This document shows, piece after piece, positions 45,487 to 54,363 of a stretch of DNA of 64,000 bases (the first letter of the stretch is position 1; each line of letters begins with the position of its first letter). The stretch is from Candidatus Binatia bacterium (GTDB taxonomy: Bacteria; Desulfobacterota; Binatia; Bin18): contig OX638322.1 in the NCBI GenBank assembly GCA_951812575.1, positions 1,611,925 through 1,675,924 of the forward strand, written 5' to 3'. The notes under the pieces are model-generated. The model made no database searches. It was not told the DNA's origin and saw nothing but the letters and a program-made list of their open reading frames with translations. Made by a program: the position numbers and the translations under genes.

Positions 45487-46486
45487 TGACGATCTTGCCA
45501 AAATGCGTGGCGCTTTCCATGAGTTTCAGGGCTTCCTGAGCTTCCTCAAACGGATACACCCGATCAATCACCGGCTTGATCTGATTCACGGCCATGGCCG
45601 TATTCATCTCTTCAAACATCTCGCGTGAGCCAACATAGACACCCTGGAGTCGCAGGCTCTTCATCAGCACCGGAATGGGGTTCACCTCACCATCTGTGCC
45701 GGCCAGAATCCCGATCAGTCCAATAAAGCCGCCGACCCGCGTAGCCTCCATCGACTGTACCAGCGTCCCGGCCCCGGCTACTTCGACCACCTGATCAACC
45801 CCCACACCATCGGTGAGTTCCAACACCTTTTTACCCCACTCTTGGGTGGTCTTGTAATTAATGACTTCGGACGCGCCGAGCTGTGTGGCGCGTCCGAGTT
45901 TTTCGTCACTGCTCGATGTAATAATCGTGCGCACCCCGGCGGCTTTGGCAAACTGAAGGGCAAAGATCGAGACGCCACCGGTTCCCAGAATCAAGATCGT
46001 GTCACCGGCTTTCATATTGCCCAGCGTGACCATACTCTGCCAGGCGGTGACTGCGGCGCAGGGCAGCGTGGCCGCGTCTTCATACGTCATATAATCGGGA
46101 ATCTTCACCACCCCGTCTTCGTGCAAGATGACCAGTTCGGCCCACATGCCGTCCAGGGCACCACCGAGCGCTGAGGCCCCATGGGACGCGTCCGGCCCAC
46201 CGGCCAGCCAGTTCTGAAAGAAAATACCCGCGACCCGGTCACCCGGTTTGACCCGCGTCACGCCCTCGCCCGTGGCAACCACCTCGCCCGCGCCGTCGGA
46301 CAGGGGAATCAACGGCATCTTGAGGCCCCGCATCCCACCGTATTTGACGGTCATGAGGTCCCGATAATTGAGTGACGTGGCTTTGACCCGAATAGTAATC
46401 TGACCGTGACCGGGCTGCGGGTCGGGCCGGTCCGCGAGGGTTAAATTTTCAATGCCGAATTCCTGATTGATTTGCCACGCGCGCAT
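45476..46486 (-). CDS. Zinc-binding-type alcohol dehydrogenase / quinone oxidoreductase family
   Basis: A 336-residue MDR-superfamily enzyme. N-terminal GroES-like fold (IRVKATSLNYRDLMTVKYGG, DGAGEVVATGEGVTRVKPGD) and Rossmann fold with AGDTILILGTGGVSIFALQF. The structural and catalytic zinc ligands are not complete, so it resembles the zinc-free, NADP-linked quinone reductases. A strong AAAAAGGAG site precedes the ATG. It is in line with an LLM oxidoreductase gene upstream. Confidence 0.88.
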   Translation of the reverse strand: MRAWQINQEFGIENLTLADRPDPQPGHGQITIRVKATSLNYRDLMTVKYGGMRGLKMPLIPLSDGAGEVVATGEGVTRVKPGDRVAGIFFQNWLAGGPDASHGASALGGALDGMWAELVILHEDGVVKIPDYMTYEDAATLPCAAVTAWQSMVTLGNMKAGDTILILGTGGVSIFALQFAKAAGVRTIITSSSDEKLGRATQLGASEVINYKTTQEWGKKVLELTDGVGVDQVVEVAGAGTLVQSMEATRVGGFIGLIGILAGTDGEVNPIPVLMKSLRLQGVYVGSREMFEEMNTAMAVNQIKPVIDRVYPFEEAQEALKLMESATHFGKIVITG

Positions 46487-46507
46487 GTCAGCAACTCCTT
46501 TTTGTTT

Positions 46508-47524
46508 TTACGCGGAAAACGCTTTGACTATCGAGCGCCAGCGAGCATCGTTCACGCCCGGGCGGTCGGGATGGTAGAAAGCCACCCGGTCGAGCAAGCC
46601 GTTGTATTTTTCTTTGAGCATGGCCGGGACTTCATCCGGGGGGCCGGTCACTGCATACTCGTCCAGCATCTCGTCGGTCACGTCCTTAGCCATGGCCTGC
46701 CATTCGCCCTTGGCCGCTTTGGCGTTCAGGCTGAGACAGGCGTCGCCCCAGCCGTGGACGTCCAGCACAGGTTTATACGTTCGGGTCGAGGCATAGAACG
46801 CAATCTGCATGCGCACCTTTTCGCGCATGGCGTCTATTTCTTTTTGCGTGTCGCCCATAATCACAAAAGACGAGCTTGAGACCACAAGGTCTTTTCGGCT
46901 ACGACCGGATTTCCGCGCTCCCTCTTCGATCTGGGGGATCACCCGTTCACGCAGAAATTTTGCGGAGTGAAACGGATGGGCATGAAAGCCGTCGCACAGC
47001 TCACCCGCCAAACGGCAGATATAGGGGTTGACCCCGGCAATATAGATGGGAATCTGTGGATGGTCGATTTTCCCTGGCGAAAAGGCCGGAGTCATCAGCG
47101 TATGCTGATAAAACTCGCCCTGAAAATCCAACGGGGTACCGTTCTGCCAGCAGTCCCAAATCGCCCGCAGCGCCAGAACAATCTCGCGTAACTTCGGACC
47201 CGGCGATTCCCATTTCACACTATACCGACGCTGATTATGGCCTTTCACCTGGGTGCCGAGTCCCAGAACGAAGCGCCCGTTTGAGGCGCGTTGCAGGTCC
47301 CAGGCCGTATAGGCCAGCGACATCGGGCTGCGTGGAAACGACAGGGCAATCGCCGTACCGAGCGTGAGCTTGGTGGTTGTAGTCGCCGAGACGGCGAGCG
47401 ATAGAAAGGGGTCGTGCTGGTTCTCCATGCTCCACACCCCGTCAAAACCCATGTCCTCGGCAGTGCGCGCAATCGTCATCGCTTCGTCGAGCGAGCGGGC
47501 GGTCAGTAAGCTGTCGAGTTTCAT
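46508..47524 (-). CDS. LLM class F420-dependent oxidoreductase (TIGR03617-like)
   Basis: A 338-residue luciferase-like TIM-barrel enzyme. MKLDSLLTARSLDEAMTIAR, GFDGVWSMENQHDPFL, LTLGTAIALSFPRSPMSLA and GRFVLGLGTQVKGHNQRRYS fit the TIGR03617 group, thought to use coenzyme F420. The ATG follows GGAGGAGAG. The cofactor cannot be proven here; FMN is the alternative. It is upstream of the dehydrogenase gene by 21 bases, probably one operon. Confidence 0.85.
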   Translation of the reverse strand: MKLDSLLTARSLDEAMTIARTAEDMGFDGVWSMENQHDPFLSLAVSATTTTKLTLGTAIALSFPRSPMSLAYTAWDLQRASNGRFVLGLGTQVKGHNQRRYSVKWESPGPKLREIVLALRAIWDCWQNGTPLDFQGEFYQHTLMTPAFSPGKIDHPQIPIYIAGVNPYICRLAGELCDGFHAHPFHSAKFLRERVIPQIEEGARKSGRSRKDLVVSSSSFVIMGDTQKEIDAMREKVRMQIAFYASTRTYKPVLDVHGWGDACLSLNAKAAKGEWQAMAKDVTDEMLDEYAVTGPPDEVPAMLKEKYNGLLDRVAFYHPDRPGVNDARWRSIVKAFSA

Positions 47525-47583
47525 CTCTCCTCCGTTTCTGTCCTCAGGATGCCCGAGACGCTATGGGAAACACACCCCCCATG

Positions 47584-47702
47584 GGAAATCAACGTCTAGT
47601 GTTTTCCCAGCCGCTCCCCCTCTAAGGAATCGACCTGGCGTAATTGCGGAAAGATACGCGCCCACAGACCAACAATGGCCAGGGTGCCGAGTCCGCCCAG
47701 CC
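47584..47702. repeat. Direct repeat, left copy (MFS 3' end)
   Basis: About 119 bases that match 49978-50096 with 11 differences by hand count, about 91% identity. The right copy is the 3' end of the intact MFS gene. The two copies flank an AT-rich segment of about 2.3 kb. Homology ends at CGCCCAGC; the next bases differ. Confidence 0.85.
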
Positions 47703-47763
47703 AGCGCAGACCGTTAAAGACTGCTCGTAAAGCATGCCGCCGCAGGGGCACCGCTTCTGTCAT
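47596..47763 (-). pseudogene. Fragment of an MFS transporter C-terminus
   Basis: A 55-codon open frame whose last 33 residues (LGGLGTLAIVGLWARIFPQL onwards to GERLGKH) repeat the C-terminus of the MFS protein at 49990-51273. The first 22 residues (MTEAVPLRRHALRAVFNGLR) do not match the MFS protein. Too small to be a transporter and best seen as a leftover from duplication or recombination. A real small protein is possible but unlikely. Confidence 0.7.
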
Positions 47764-48117
47764 CAACGTCACATAGGGCGCGACTAACGCTCACTCCTCA
47801 TCGCTCACAGTGCTCAGATATGCTCTCCGCTCCATCCTCTTTGTCAAAATTCATTTCTTATGGGCAATGGAATGTGGCCTATGAGATAACCAGAAGTCAA
47901 GTTAGTAAAATACGCACGGCCAAATCTAAGACAATTATTTACAAGGCTGAATGTGATCCCAACGCGGCTGAACATCCACGACCGACCAGCCTCCCCTTAA
48001 GGAGTTTGGTGGTTGTGAGCAAAATCAATTGAGTCTTTGCAAATAATATGGCTTAAATATGCAATGAATACACATCGTTCTTCATTAAAAAACAACGACT
48101 TACGACATTGCATTGCA
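47764..48117. other. AT-rich stretch without a recognisable gene
   Basis: Roughly 350 bases between the MFS fragment and the GHKL ATPase gene end. Base composition drops clearly (many A and T runs). A 70-codon open frame on the plus strand has no match that I recognise. No tRNA, promoter or repeat is obvious. Confidence 0.5.
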
Positions 48118-49557
48118 TCAGGATTTGCTTCCCTCTTCTTTATCAGAAGCAATAGAAGAATAAGTGGGGCCTGGGAACCACAGGGCGGCTCGTGTGGTTC
48201 CTTTATGGTGAATTTCGCCCTGGTTTCTGAGTTCTCGAAGCAAGGTCTGAACTTGAGGCCTCGTTAGCGTAGGAAGAACCTGTGACAATTCCTTCAACGG
48301 ACTGCCATTTGCGTTCTCTTGGATATGTTTCAAAAGCAGTGCTTTATTAGCATCACGGTCTAATCCTTTTCTGCGTGTGTAGTGTCCCCTTTGACCGGTC
48401 ATAGCATAGTATTTACGAGAGAGAATGTATCGAACCCCACGACCTCGGCCGAAACGTTCGATAGCACCTATATCGACTAACGAATGCAAACGAGGTTGCA
48501 GTTTCTCCGGCACAGGCTTTCCTCGGTGGATAACATCCAAAAGCAGAAAATCTGAGGTACTGAACAATGCCTGTTTCTCCCTATCTATTTTTTCAAGGAA
48601 TTCTAGGAAACGGGTATCCCTCACTTCACCGTCAAGCGTCAAATTCACCTGATACTGGTCTGTCCCAGAGAAGTCGGGCCTCAATTTACCTTCCTTGATA
48701 TTCGTCTCGAACATCAGGTTCATCCCTTGACCAGAACGCTCGACCAACCCGCACTTGGCAAAGATGTCTGCAATGCGTCGATTACGTGGTTCTTGTCGAT
48801 CAAGGACATTTGATTCGTTTATACCAAGAGGGAATCCACCGGGACTTTCGATGCGCAAGTAGCGTGGATATTGCCTCACAAAGACACTTCCGCCGAGTTG
48901 ATAGTCACGATGGCTGACAGCATTCAGTACTGCTTCCCGCACGGTACGCTCAGAAAAAGTGGGAACGTCCAGTATGAAAAGGCCCGATTGAAAATTCTGT
49001 ATATCATTGCGACGATTGATGAGATCCCAGAGTTTGTCATAGTAGCCGAAAAAGCCTTGCCGAAACTCTTCTCGATGCTGAGCCGGGCCGGAGGTATCAG
49101 AGGAACGATACTCAAAGACGGTTTCGCTTTGGGCAAGATATTTTCCCAGAGATTGTCGCGTTCCGAAAAGGACCAACGCAGCAAACGTGACCTGCCCATC
49201 GACAAGTGCCTCGGCATCGGTGAGCAATTGTTCATGACTTAATGTCAACAAGCTGCGAATGAGCACCACTATACCTACAAGCAATGCCGTAAGATGTCGT
49301 GTGCAAAAAGCTAGTACTGGTCTCCTTCGCGTATTGTTAAGAACTTGATTAATAAATTCGCTGGCAGACTCGAATCCACGCTTCCTAGCCGTATACACGT
49401 CGTTTGAATACGATTCTAAACTATCCCACATATGGTCCGGTAGATTGTCTACAACGTCATGCAAATCGGAAGGTAAGTTATTGAGGTCATAATCGCCGGC
49501 GTTTTCAGATGCTATCTCTAGCGCAGCCTTAAACTGATTATACTTAGCCTTTGACAA
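48118..49557 (-). CDS. GHKL ATPase protein (AlbA_2-family C-terminus) with replaced N-terminus
   Basis: A 479-residue frame. From about residue 105 it is a typical C-terminal part of the Schlafen-AlbA/HATPase proteins: LSHEQLLTDAEALVDGQVTF, VREAVLNAVSHRDYQLGGSV (N box), ESPGGFPLGI (G1) and CGLVERSGQGMN (G2), then two winged-helix-like segments. The AlbA_2 domain that normally precedes it is absent. Instead residues 1-100 have an unrelated sequence with a membrane-like helix (LTALLVGIVVLIRS). The only start in this frame is TTG without a ribosome-binding site. The upstream frame at 49518-49721 may be the lost beginning. These proteins act in regulation or defence; the role here is unknown. Confidence 0.65.
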   Translation of the reverse strand: MSKAKYNQFKAALEIASENAGDYDLNNLPSDLHDVVDNLPDHMWDSLESYSNDVYTARKRGFESASEFINQVLNNTRRRPVLAFCTRHLTALLVGIVVLIRSLLTLSHEQLLTDAEALVDGQVTFAALVLFGTRQSLGKYLAQSETVFEYRSSDTSGPAQHREEFRQGFFGYYDKLWDLINRRNDIQNFQSGLFILDVPTFSERTVREAVLNAVSHRDYQLGGSVFVRQYPRYLRIESPGGFPLGINESNVLDRQEPRNRRIADIFAKCGLVERSGQGMNLMFETNIKEGKLRPDFSGTDQYQVNLTLDGEVRDTRFLEFLEKIDREKQALFSTSDFLLLDVIHRGKPVPEKLQPRLHSLVDIGAIERFGRGRGVRYILSRKYYAMTGQRGHYTRRKGLDRDANKALLLKHIQENANGSPLKELSQVLPTLTRPQVQTLLRELRNQGEIHHKGTTRAALWFPGPTYSSIASDKEEGSKS

Positions 49558-49721
49558 TGGCGGTGTTTGGCTATTAGGAATCCTATAGCTACTTGTAAAG
49601 CGTCATTCTTTCCACTTTGTTCGTCTAAATCGGACATAATTCCTTTAATAAGGACGCTAAGGTCCTCAAAATGGACTTCAACATCTTTCAAACTGTTAAG
49701 GGAGAACTTCTCTGCTTTCAT
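49518..49721 (-). pseudogene. Out-of-frame N-terminal fragment before the GHKL gene
   Basis: Starts MKAEKFSLNSLKDVEVHFED and runs to about IGFLIAKHRH before leaving sense. The GHKL frame read upstream of its TTG continues PNSQTPPLSKAKYNQ just where this frame reads GFLIAKHRH, so one base change near 49575 could have joined the two. I see a likely frameshift (real or sequencing error) or two overlapping genes. Confidence 0.45.
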
Positions 49722-49746
49722 TATGGTGCCCCTAAATGAATCCAAT

Positions 49747-49878
49747 TTATGCGGGTCTCTGCACAAGAACCTGGCTAGTGTTCCCGTTGTAGGTCATTAT
49801 TAGATCTTTAAGAAATGACCGGCCAAGCAGGGCTTCATGCTGCTGGCCACCTTCAATAACCAATCTACTTTTTTGCAT
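49747..49878 (-). pseudogene. Remnant of a retropepsin-like protein
   Basis: About 43 codons from MQKSRLVIEGGQQHEALLGR through SFLKDLIMTYNG to the end resemble the C-terminal part of bacterial retropepsin-like (aspartyl protease fold) proteins, where LLGRxFL and YDG-like motifs occur. The front half with the catalytic Asp-Thr/Ser-Gly is missing. Probably a decayed gene, or a chance match; low confidence. Confidence 0.35.
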
Positions 49879-49977
49879 TCCTGTCTTCTTTCTCCGGTGT
49901 TGTTGTATTACAGACACGGAGGCTAGGGAACTGTAGCCCGCGTGAATTTTTTGTTGCAGATTGAACCCACCCTCTGC

Positions 49978-50096
49978 GGAAATCAACGTCTAGTGCTTTT
50001 CCAGTCTCTCTCCCTCTAAGGAATCGACTTGGCGCAACTGCGGAAAGATACGCGCCCACAGGCCAACAACGGCCAGGGTGCCGAGCCCGCCCAGCA
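49978..50096. repeat. Direct repeat, right copy (3' end of the intact MFS gene)
   Basis: Matches 47584-47702 over about 119 bases, about 91% identical. It covers the last 35 codons of the MFS gene plus 12 bases after its stop. Identity begins abruptly at GGAAATC, right where the AT-rich insert ends. Confidence 0.85.
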
Positions 50097-51273
50097 CCAC
50101 TGCGGGTACAACCCCAAACCAGGCCGCGGTGACGCCGGACTCAAATTCCCCGAGCTCGTTTGACGCACCAATAAAGACCGATTCGACCGCGCTGACCCGG
50201 CCGCGCATCTCGTCCGGGGTTTTCACTAAAACCAGGACCCGGCGAATGACGACGCTGATCATGTCTGACGCGCCCAGGATCGTCAGGGCCAGCAGCGACA
50301 GCCAGAGATTGTGAGATAGCCCAAAGACGACGATGGACAGACCGAAGACTCCGACTGCCCCCAGAAGAATCGCACCCGCATGACGCTGAATAGGCCAGCG
50401 CGCGACAATCAGTGCCGTGACCAGCGCGCCAACTGCCGGCGCGCTTCTCAGCAGCCCGAGCCCCCAGGGACCAACGTACAGAATATCCCGCGCATAGATC
50501 GGCAGCAGGGCGGTTGCTCCGCCCAACAGCACCGCAAACAGGTCGAGCGATGCGGCACCCAGGACAACCGGCTGGCCCCGAATAAAGGAAATCCCGGCTA
50601 CCACAGACTCCCAGGTGGCCGCTACTTGCTCCCTCTCGCGGTGTTCAATATGGATGGTGTTCACTAGGAAAACGGACAGAAGAAACATCAGAACGCAACA
50701 CCCATATACCGCCTCCGGCCCAATGGCGTAGAGCAGCCCGCCGATAGCCGGGCCGACAATGGTCGCGACCTGCCACGAAGACGAACTCCAGGCTGCGGCA
50801 TTGGTAAAGAGGCGCTGGGGCACGAGATTGGGCATCAGGGCGACCGAAGCCGGAAACTCAAAGGCGCGGGCCGTCCCGAACAGGACAAGCACCCCAAAGA
50901 GGAAGAGCGTATTTGTGCCGCCTTGCAGCGTAAACGTCAAAAAGAGCACAGCGCAGATCGCCTCAACGATGATGCAGAGTGCCATAACGGTCCGTCGGTC
51001 ATAGCGATCAGCGACATGACCGGTTACCAGGGCGAGGCCGAGCGACGGGAGAAATTGAGCCAGGCCGACCAGGCCGAGGTCGAGCGGCCGACGCGTCAGA
51101 TCGTAGATCTGCCAGCCAATGGCCACCGCCTGCATTTGAATGGCCAGGGTGACACACAGCCGGGCGGCCCAATAGCGCTGAAAGCCGGGGTAGGTAAAAG
51201 CCGAGACTGAAGAAAGGGCTGTCCGTTGTTCCAAAAAACCCGCCTGGCTGCTCCCTGTTGGGCTCGGGCTCAA
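49990..51273 (-). CDS. MFS transporter (enterobactin-exporter/DHA3-like)
   Basis: A 427-residue major facilitator protein with about 10-12 hydrophobic helices. Motif A is GHVADRYDRRTVMALC, and the family feature FEFPASVALMPNLVPQRLFTN is clear. It resembles the MFS_3/EntS type exporters. The substrate is unknown. Its 3' end is duplicated 2.4 kb away (47584-47702). It is divergent from a small gene at 51423. Confidence 0.9.
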   Translation of the reverse strand: MSPSPTGSSQAGFLEQRTALSSVSAFTYPGFQRYWAARLCVTLAIQMQAVAIGWQIYDLTRRPLDLGLVGLAQFLPSLGLALVTGHVADRYDRRTVMALCIIVEAICAVLFLTFTLQGGTNTLFLFGVLVLFGTARAFEFPASVALMPNLVPQRLFTNAAAWSSSSWQVATIVGPAIGGLLYAIGPEAVYGCCVLMFLLSVFLVNTIHIEHREREQVAATWESVVAGISFIRGQPVVLGAASLDLFAVLLGGATALLPIYARDILYVGPWGLGLLRSAPAVGALVTALIVARWPIQRHAGAILLGAVGVFGLSIVVFGLSHNLWLSLLALTILGASDMISVVIRRVLVLVKTPDEMRGRVSAVESVFIGASNELGEFESGVTAAWFGVVPAVVLGGLGTLAVVGLWARIFPQLRQVDSLEGERLEKH

Positions 51274-51422
51274 AAGAAGAGGAGTGTAGACACGAACGTA
51301 GAGAGCGTCAATGAAGCGGGCGCTTGGGTACTGTCCTCATGAGGCAGTTGGAACATTTTTTGGGGGAATTGAAAGAAACGCGGGAACCCAGCATAAAGAC
51401 TCATAAGGAGGACATCACAAAA

Positions 51423-51614
51423 ATGGTACAGATCAGACAGGGCGAGCCAGGCGATGAAATGGAGTACACCATCAATCTGGACGCGATTGCCTATATAGAC
51501 CGGGATCGCCGGGGGCCTGCTAACTCCGTCACCATTCATTTTATTGGTGGTGAAACCCTGACCCTCCATGATCTTAAATTAGGAGAGATACAGAGGCTCA
51601 GTGGACACCATTAG
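51423..51614 (+). CDS. Small hypothetical protein
   Basis: 63 residues, MVQIRQGEPGDEMEYTINLD onwards, with a beta-rich pattern (IAYIDRDRRGPANSVTIHFI, GGETLTLHDL). A perfect AAGGAGG site about 12 bases upstream of the ATG supports expression. It recalls short proteins of unknown function with a LytTR- or PH-like sheet, but I cannot name a family. It lies between an MFS gene and an enoyl-CoA hydratase gene. Confidence 0.6.
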   Translation: MVQIRQGEPGDEMEYTINLDAIAYIDRDRRGPANSVTIHFIGGETLTLHDLKLGEIQRLSGHH

Positions 51615-51700
51615 GCAGGGCAGCGTCAAATGAGGACACGACCGGCGCTTGGCGGTCTGCCTCGCTCAGGGCATACTAACAAGCCTAAGGAGGAGACTGT

Positions 51701-52486
51701 ATGTCAGAACCAGTCCTCATGCTTGAGAAAGCCGATGGGATCGCAACCCTGACCCTGAACCGCCCGCAGGCGATGAATGCCCTGTCTCGTGAACTCCGAC
51801 TCGCAATTGTCAGTGCCTTTGCAGCACTGCAAAGCGACCCGGCTACCCATGTCGTTATCCTGACCGGAGCCGATCGGGCGTTTTGTGCGGGTATGGACCT
51901 CAAGGAGCTGAGCCGGACGAGCGAGCCCTTACAGGAACCGCAACCAACAACGGGCAGCATGGACGTGGTGCGGATCATGGAAGCGTTCGACCGGCCCATT
52001 ATTGGGGCGATCAACGGTTTTGCCATTACGGGCGGGTTTGAGCTGGCCCTGGCCTGCGATGTATTGATTGCATCCAGCGACGCGCGTTTTGCGGACACAC
52101 ATGCCCGGATGGGGGTCATGCCGGGGTGGGGCCTGAGCCAGAAACTCTCGCGCGTGATTGGCATTTACCGGGCGCGTGAATTGTCTTTGACCGGAAACTA
52201 TCTGTCCGCCCAGCAAGCCGAAGCCTGGGGGCTGGTGAACCGCGTTGTTGCGCCCGATGACTTGCTGCCGACCTGTCATGCCTTGGCCAAAGATATGCTG
52301 TCGTGTCCGCCCGACATGTTGCGCAATATGAAGCGCGTGATTAACGAAGGCTACGCCCGGACGCTCGGCGACGGGCTCCAACTCGAATCAACCGCCTGGC
52401 GGGAACAGGTCCGAGGCGTTACTCCGGAGGCGATTGCCACCAAGGTGGAGGGCGTGAAACACCGGGGACGGACGCAGACAGGGTAG
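51701..52486 (+). CDS. Enoyl-CoA hydratase
   Basis: A 261-residue crotonase-family enzyme. ATLTLNRPQAMNALSRELR, the oxyanion segments RAFCAGMDLKEL and IGAINGFAITGGFELALACD, and TRMGVMPGWGLSQKLSRVIG-like segments are clear. It hydrates 2-enoyl-CoA in acyl-CoA breakdown. AAGGAGGAG precedes the ATG. It converges with an LLM oxidoreductase gene across a hairpin at 52494. Confidence 0.92.
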   Translation: MSEPVLMLEKADGIATLTLNRPQAMNALSRELRLAIVSAFAALQSDPATHVVILTGADRAFCAGMDLKELSRTSEPLQEPQPTTGSMDVVRIMEAFDRPIIGAINGFAITGGFELALACDVLIASSDARFADTHARMGVMPGWGLSQKLSRVIGIYRARELSLTGNYLSAQQAEAWGLVNRVVAPDDLLPTCHALAKDMLSCPPDMLRNMKRVINEGYARTLGDGLQLESTAWREQVRGVTPEAIATKVEGVKHRGRTQTG

Positions 52487-52493
52487 ATACGCC

Positions 52494-52515
52494 GGGCGGA
52501 CACGGGGGTCCGCCC
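52494..52515. repeat. Hairpin at a convergent gene junction
   Basis: A perfect 8-bp stem GGGCGGAC/GTCCGCCC with a 6-base loop, followed by CTAC. It sits between the enoyl-CoA hydratase (+, ends 52486) and an LLM gene (-, ends 52522). Like the hairpin at 5145 it may be a dispersed element used as bidirectional transcript end. No T run. Confidence 0.6.
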
Positions 52516-52521
52516 CTACAG

Positions 52522-53397
52522 CTAGACCCGCCCAATAACCGTGTCGCCAATCTCTTTGACGTAATCCGTAATTTCTGTCTCAGTCGCACTGAGGGTGAAC
52601 AGGGCATCCCCTTTGGGCGGGAAGAGCAGAATCAAACGATCCACACCCAGGTCCGCATACCGTTTGGCCTTGTCGAGATCGATCCGTCCAACCGGCGTCA
52701 CGCTGATTTCCAGTTTGCCTAAGCTGCTCGGGCGTTCATTGTGTTCTCCGGCAGCCTGCAAACCGTCGAGGCATTTTTTGGTTCCGTCCACATCAAGGGC
52801 AAAACCGTACCAGCCGTCGCCATGGGTCACGGAACGCTGGAACGCCTGGGGGGTCATGCCGCCAAACACCACCGGTGGACCGGACTGCTGGACTGGCTTG
52901 GGAAATGCCTTGACACCGCTAAAAGAGGCGAACTGTCCCTGATAGGACGGGTCGTCCTGGCTCCAAATCGCCCGCATGGCATCAACGTAATCGAGCGTGC
53001 GCGGTCCTTTATGACTGAATGGCGCTCCGAGGGCGTCAAATTCCGGCTTGAGATAGCCAATGCCAACGCCAAAGATCAGGCGTCCGCCTGACAAGACATC
53101 CAGGCTGGCCATCTCTTTTGCCAGCACCAGCGGATTCCGCTGCGGCAGGATAATAATGCCGGTTCCCATGCGGATGGTTTGGGTCTGGCCAGCCAGAAAG
53201 GCAAAGGCAATATTGGGGTCGAGCATGGGGTAGGTTGGGGGTAAAGGCGAGGGGGGCTCCTGCGGGTCCGGCAACACAATGTGCTCGCCTGCCCAGACGG
53301 ATTCAAACCCCGCCGCCTCGGCTGCCTGCGCTACCCGCGCCGATGCGTCCGGCGTACTGCACGGTCCCATATTGATGCCAAAGAGTCCGAGTTTCAT
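52522..53397 (-). CDS. LLM class F420-dependent oxidoreductase (TIGR03619-like)
   Basis: A 291-residue luciferase-like enzyme: MKLGLFGINMGPCSTPDASA, GFESVWAGEHIVLPDP, IRMGTGIIILPQRNPLVLAK and GGRLIFGVGIGYLKPEFDAL. These are hallmarks of the Rv2161c-like group, likely F420-dependent. A good AAAAGGAGGGAAG site precedes the ATG. It is the last of three LLM genes in tandem on the minus strand. The substrate is unknown. Confidence 0.88.
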   Translation of the reverse strand: MKLGLFGINMGPCSTPDASARVAQAAEAAGFESVWAGEHIVLPDPQEPPSPLPPTYPMLDPNIAFAFLAGQTQTIRMGTGIIILPQRNPLVLAKEMASLDVLSGGRLIFGVGIGYLKPEFDALGAPFSHKGPRTLDYVDAMRAIWSQDDPSYQGQFASFSGVKAFPKPVQQSGPPVVFGGMTPQAFQRSVTHGDGWYGFALDVDGTKKCLDGLQAAGEHNERPSSLGKLEISVTPVGRIDLDKAKRYADLGVDRLILLFPPKGDALFTLSATETEITDYVKEIGDTVIGRV

Positions 53398-53475
53398 GTC
53401 TTCCCTCCTTTTATCAGTCGAAGAAGCTTACTCGCACACCATATCCGGTGAGACGAGGGCCGGGAGTACGCCACG

Positions 53476-54348
53476 CTATCTCTCCGGCGCTAACACCTCA
53501 ATCGCCCGCTCGTCCGGTACCATACCACCCTTGGGGCTCAGCGGCATGATACACACGTGGGACGCCCCGGCCTCATAATAGGCGGCAATCCGCTCACGAA
53601 TTTTTACTTCGTCTCCCCAGGCAATGACCGCGTCCACGAGCCGGTCACTGCCGTCGTTTGCCACATCGGCGTCGGTAAAACCGACTTCTTTGAAGCGTTG
53701 GACGTAGTGATCGATTTGGAGATAGGTCTGCATATAACTGCGGGCGGCAGTACGGGCCGTATCCGCGTCCGACTCCAGCATGACGCCCAATTCGGCACAC
53801 AGCCACGGCTCCGGTCCAAGGGCCTTGCGGGTCGCCGCAATCTGCTCAACTACAGTGAAATAGGTATGCGTCCCCTGAGTCTGCGTTGCGGCCAGGGCAA
53901 GCATCTTGGGCATCATCCCGGCCAGCACGACAGGTGGATCGTTTTGCGGGGCTGGTGCGGCGTACGGTACGGCTTTCATCCTGGTCAGATACTCACGCGT
54001 GAAGCTGAGAGGCTTGCCATACGGAATGCCGCGCCGGGCATTGCCCTGCGCGTTGCTCACGCCCAGGCCGAGCACAAAGCGGTCGCCGTAGATCTCGGCG
54101 AGCGTCCGGGTGGCATTGGCAATCGCAATTGGCTCATACGCATAGGTCACCACAATACCGGTGGCGATGATCAGACGCTCGGTCTGGCTCAGCAAATACG
54201 AGGCAAACGAAAAGCTTTCACGGCCCAGGGTCTCGGGAAACCACAGGGCGCTATAGCCGAGCTGTTCGACTTTACGGGCGAGTCGGCCGGTCCGTTCGCC
54301 CGTGAGGCCATCCAGAAAGGTAAAAACACCGGGGGGTCGGAGGTCCAT
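53476..54348 (-). CDS. LLM class F420-dependent oxidoreductase (TIGR03620-like)
   Basis: A 290-residue luciferase-like enzyme beginning MDLRPPGVFTFLDGLTGERT. LGYSALWFPETLGRESF, LIIATGIVVTYAYEPIAIAN and GDRFVLGLGVSNAQGNARRG fit the TIGR03620 (MSMEG_4141) group. AGGAGCAAG precedes the ATG. It lies 15 bases after the next LLM gene, so the two are co-transcribed. Confidence 0.87.
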   Translation of the reverse strand: MDLRPPGVFTFLDGLTGERTGRLARKVEQLGYSALWFPETLGRESFSFASYLLSQTERLIIATGIVVTYAYEPIAIANATRTLAEIYGDRFVLGLGVSNAQGNARRGIPYGKPLSFTREYLTRMKAVPYAAPAPQNDPPVVLAGMMPKMLALAATQTQGTHTYFTVVEQIAATRKALGPEPWLCAELGVMLESDADTARTAARSYMQTYLQIDHYVQRFKEVGFTDADVANDGSDRLVDAVIAWGDEVKIRERIAAYYEAGASHVCIMPLSPKGGMVPDERAIEVLAPER

Positions 54349-54363
54349 ACTTGCTCCTGCGGA

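Noticed and set aside
47820-48032. 70-codon plus-strand frame in the AT-rich gap
   Set aside because: No ribosome-binding site and no recognisable features; AT-rich DNA gives such frames by chance.
47584-50096. Island considered as an insertion sequence or prophage
   Set aside because: There is no transposase, integrase or terminal inverted repeat; only the duplicated MFS tail bounds it.
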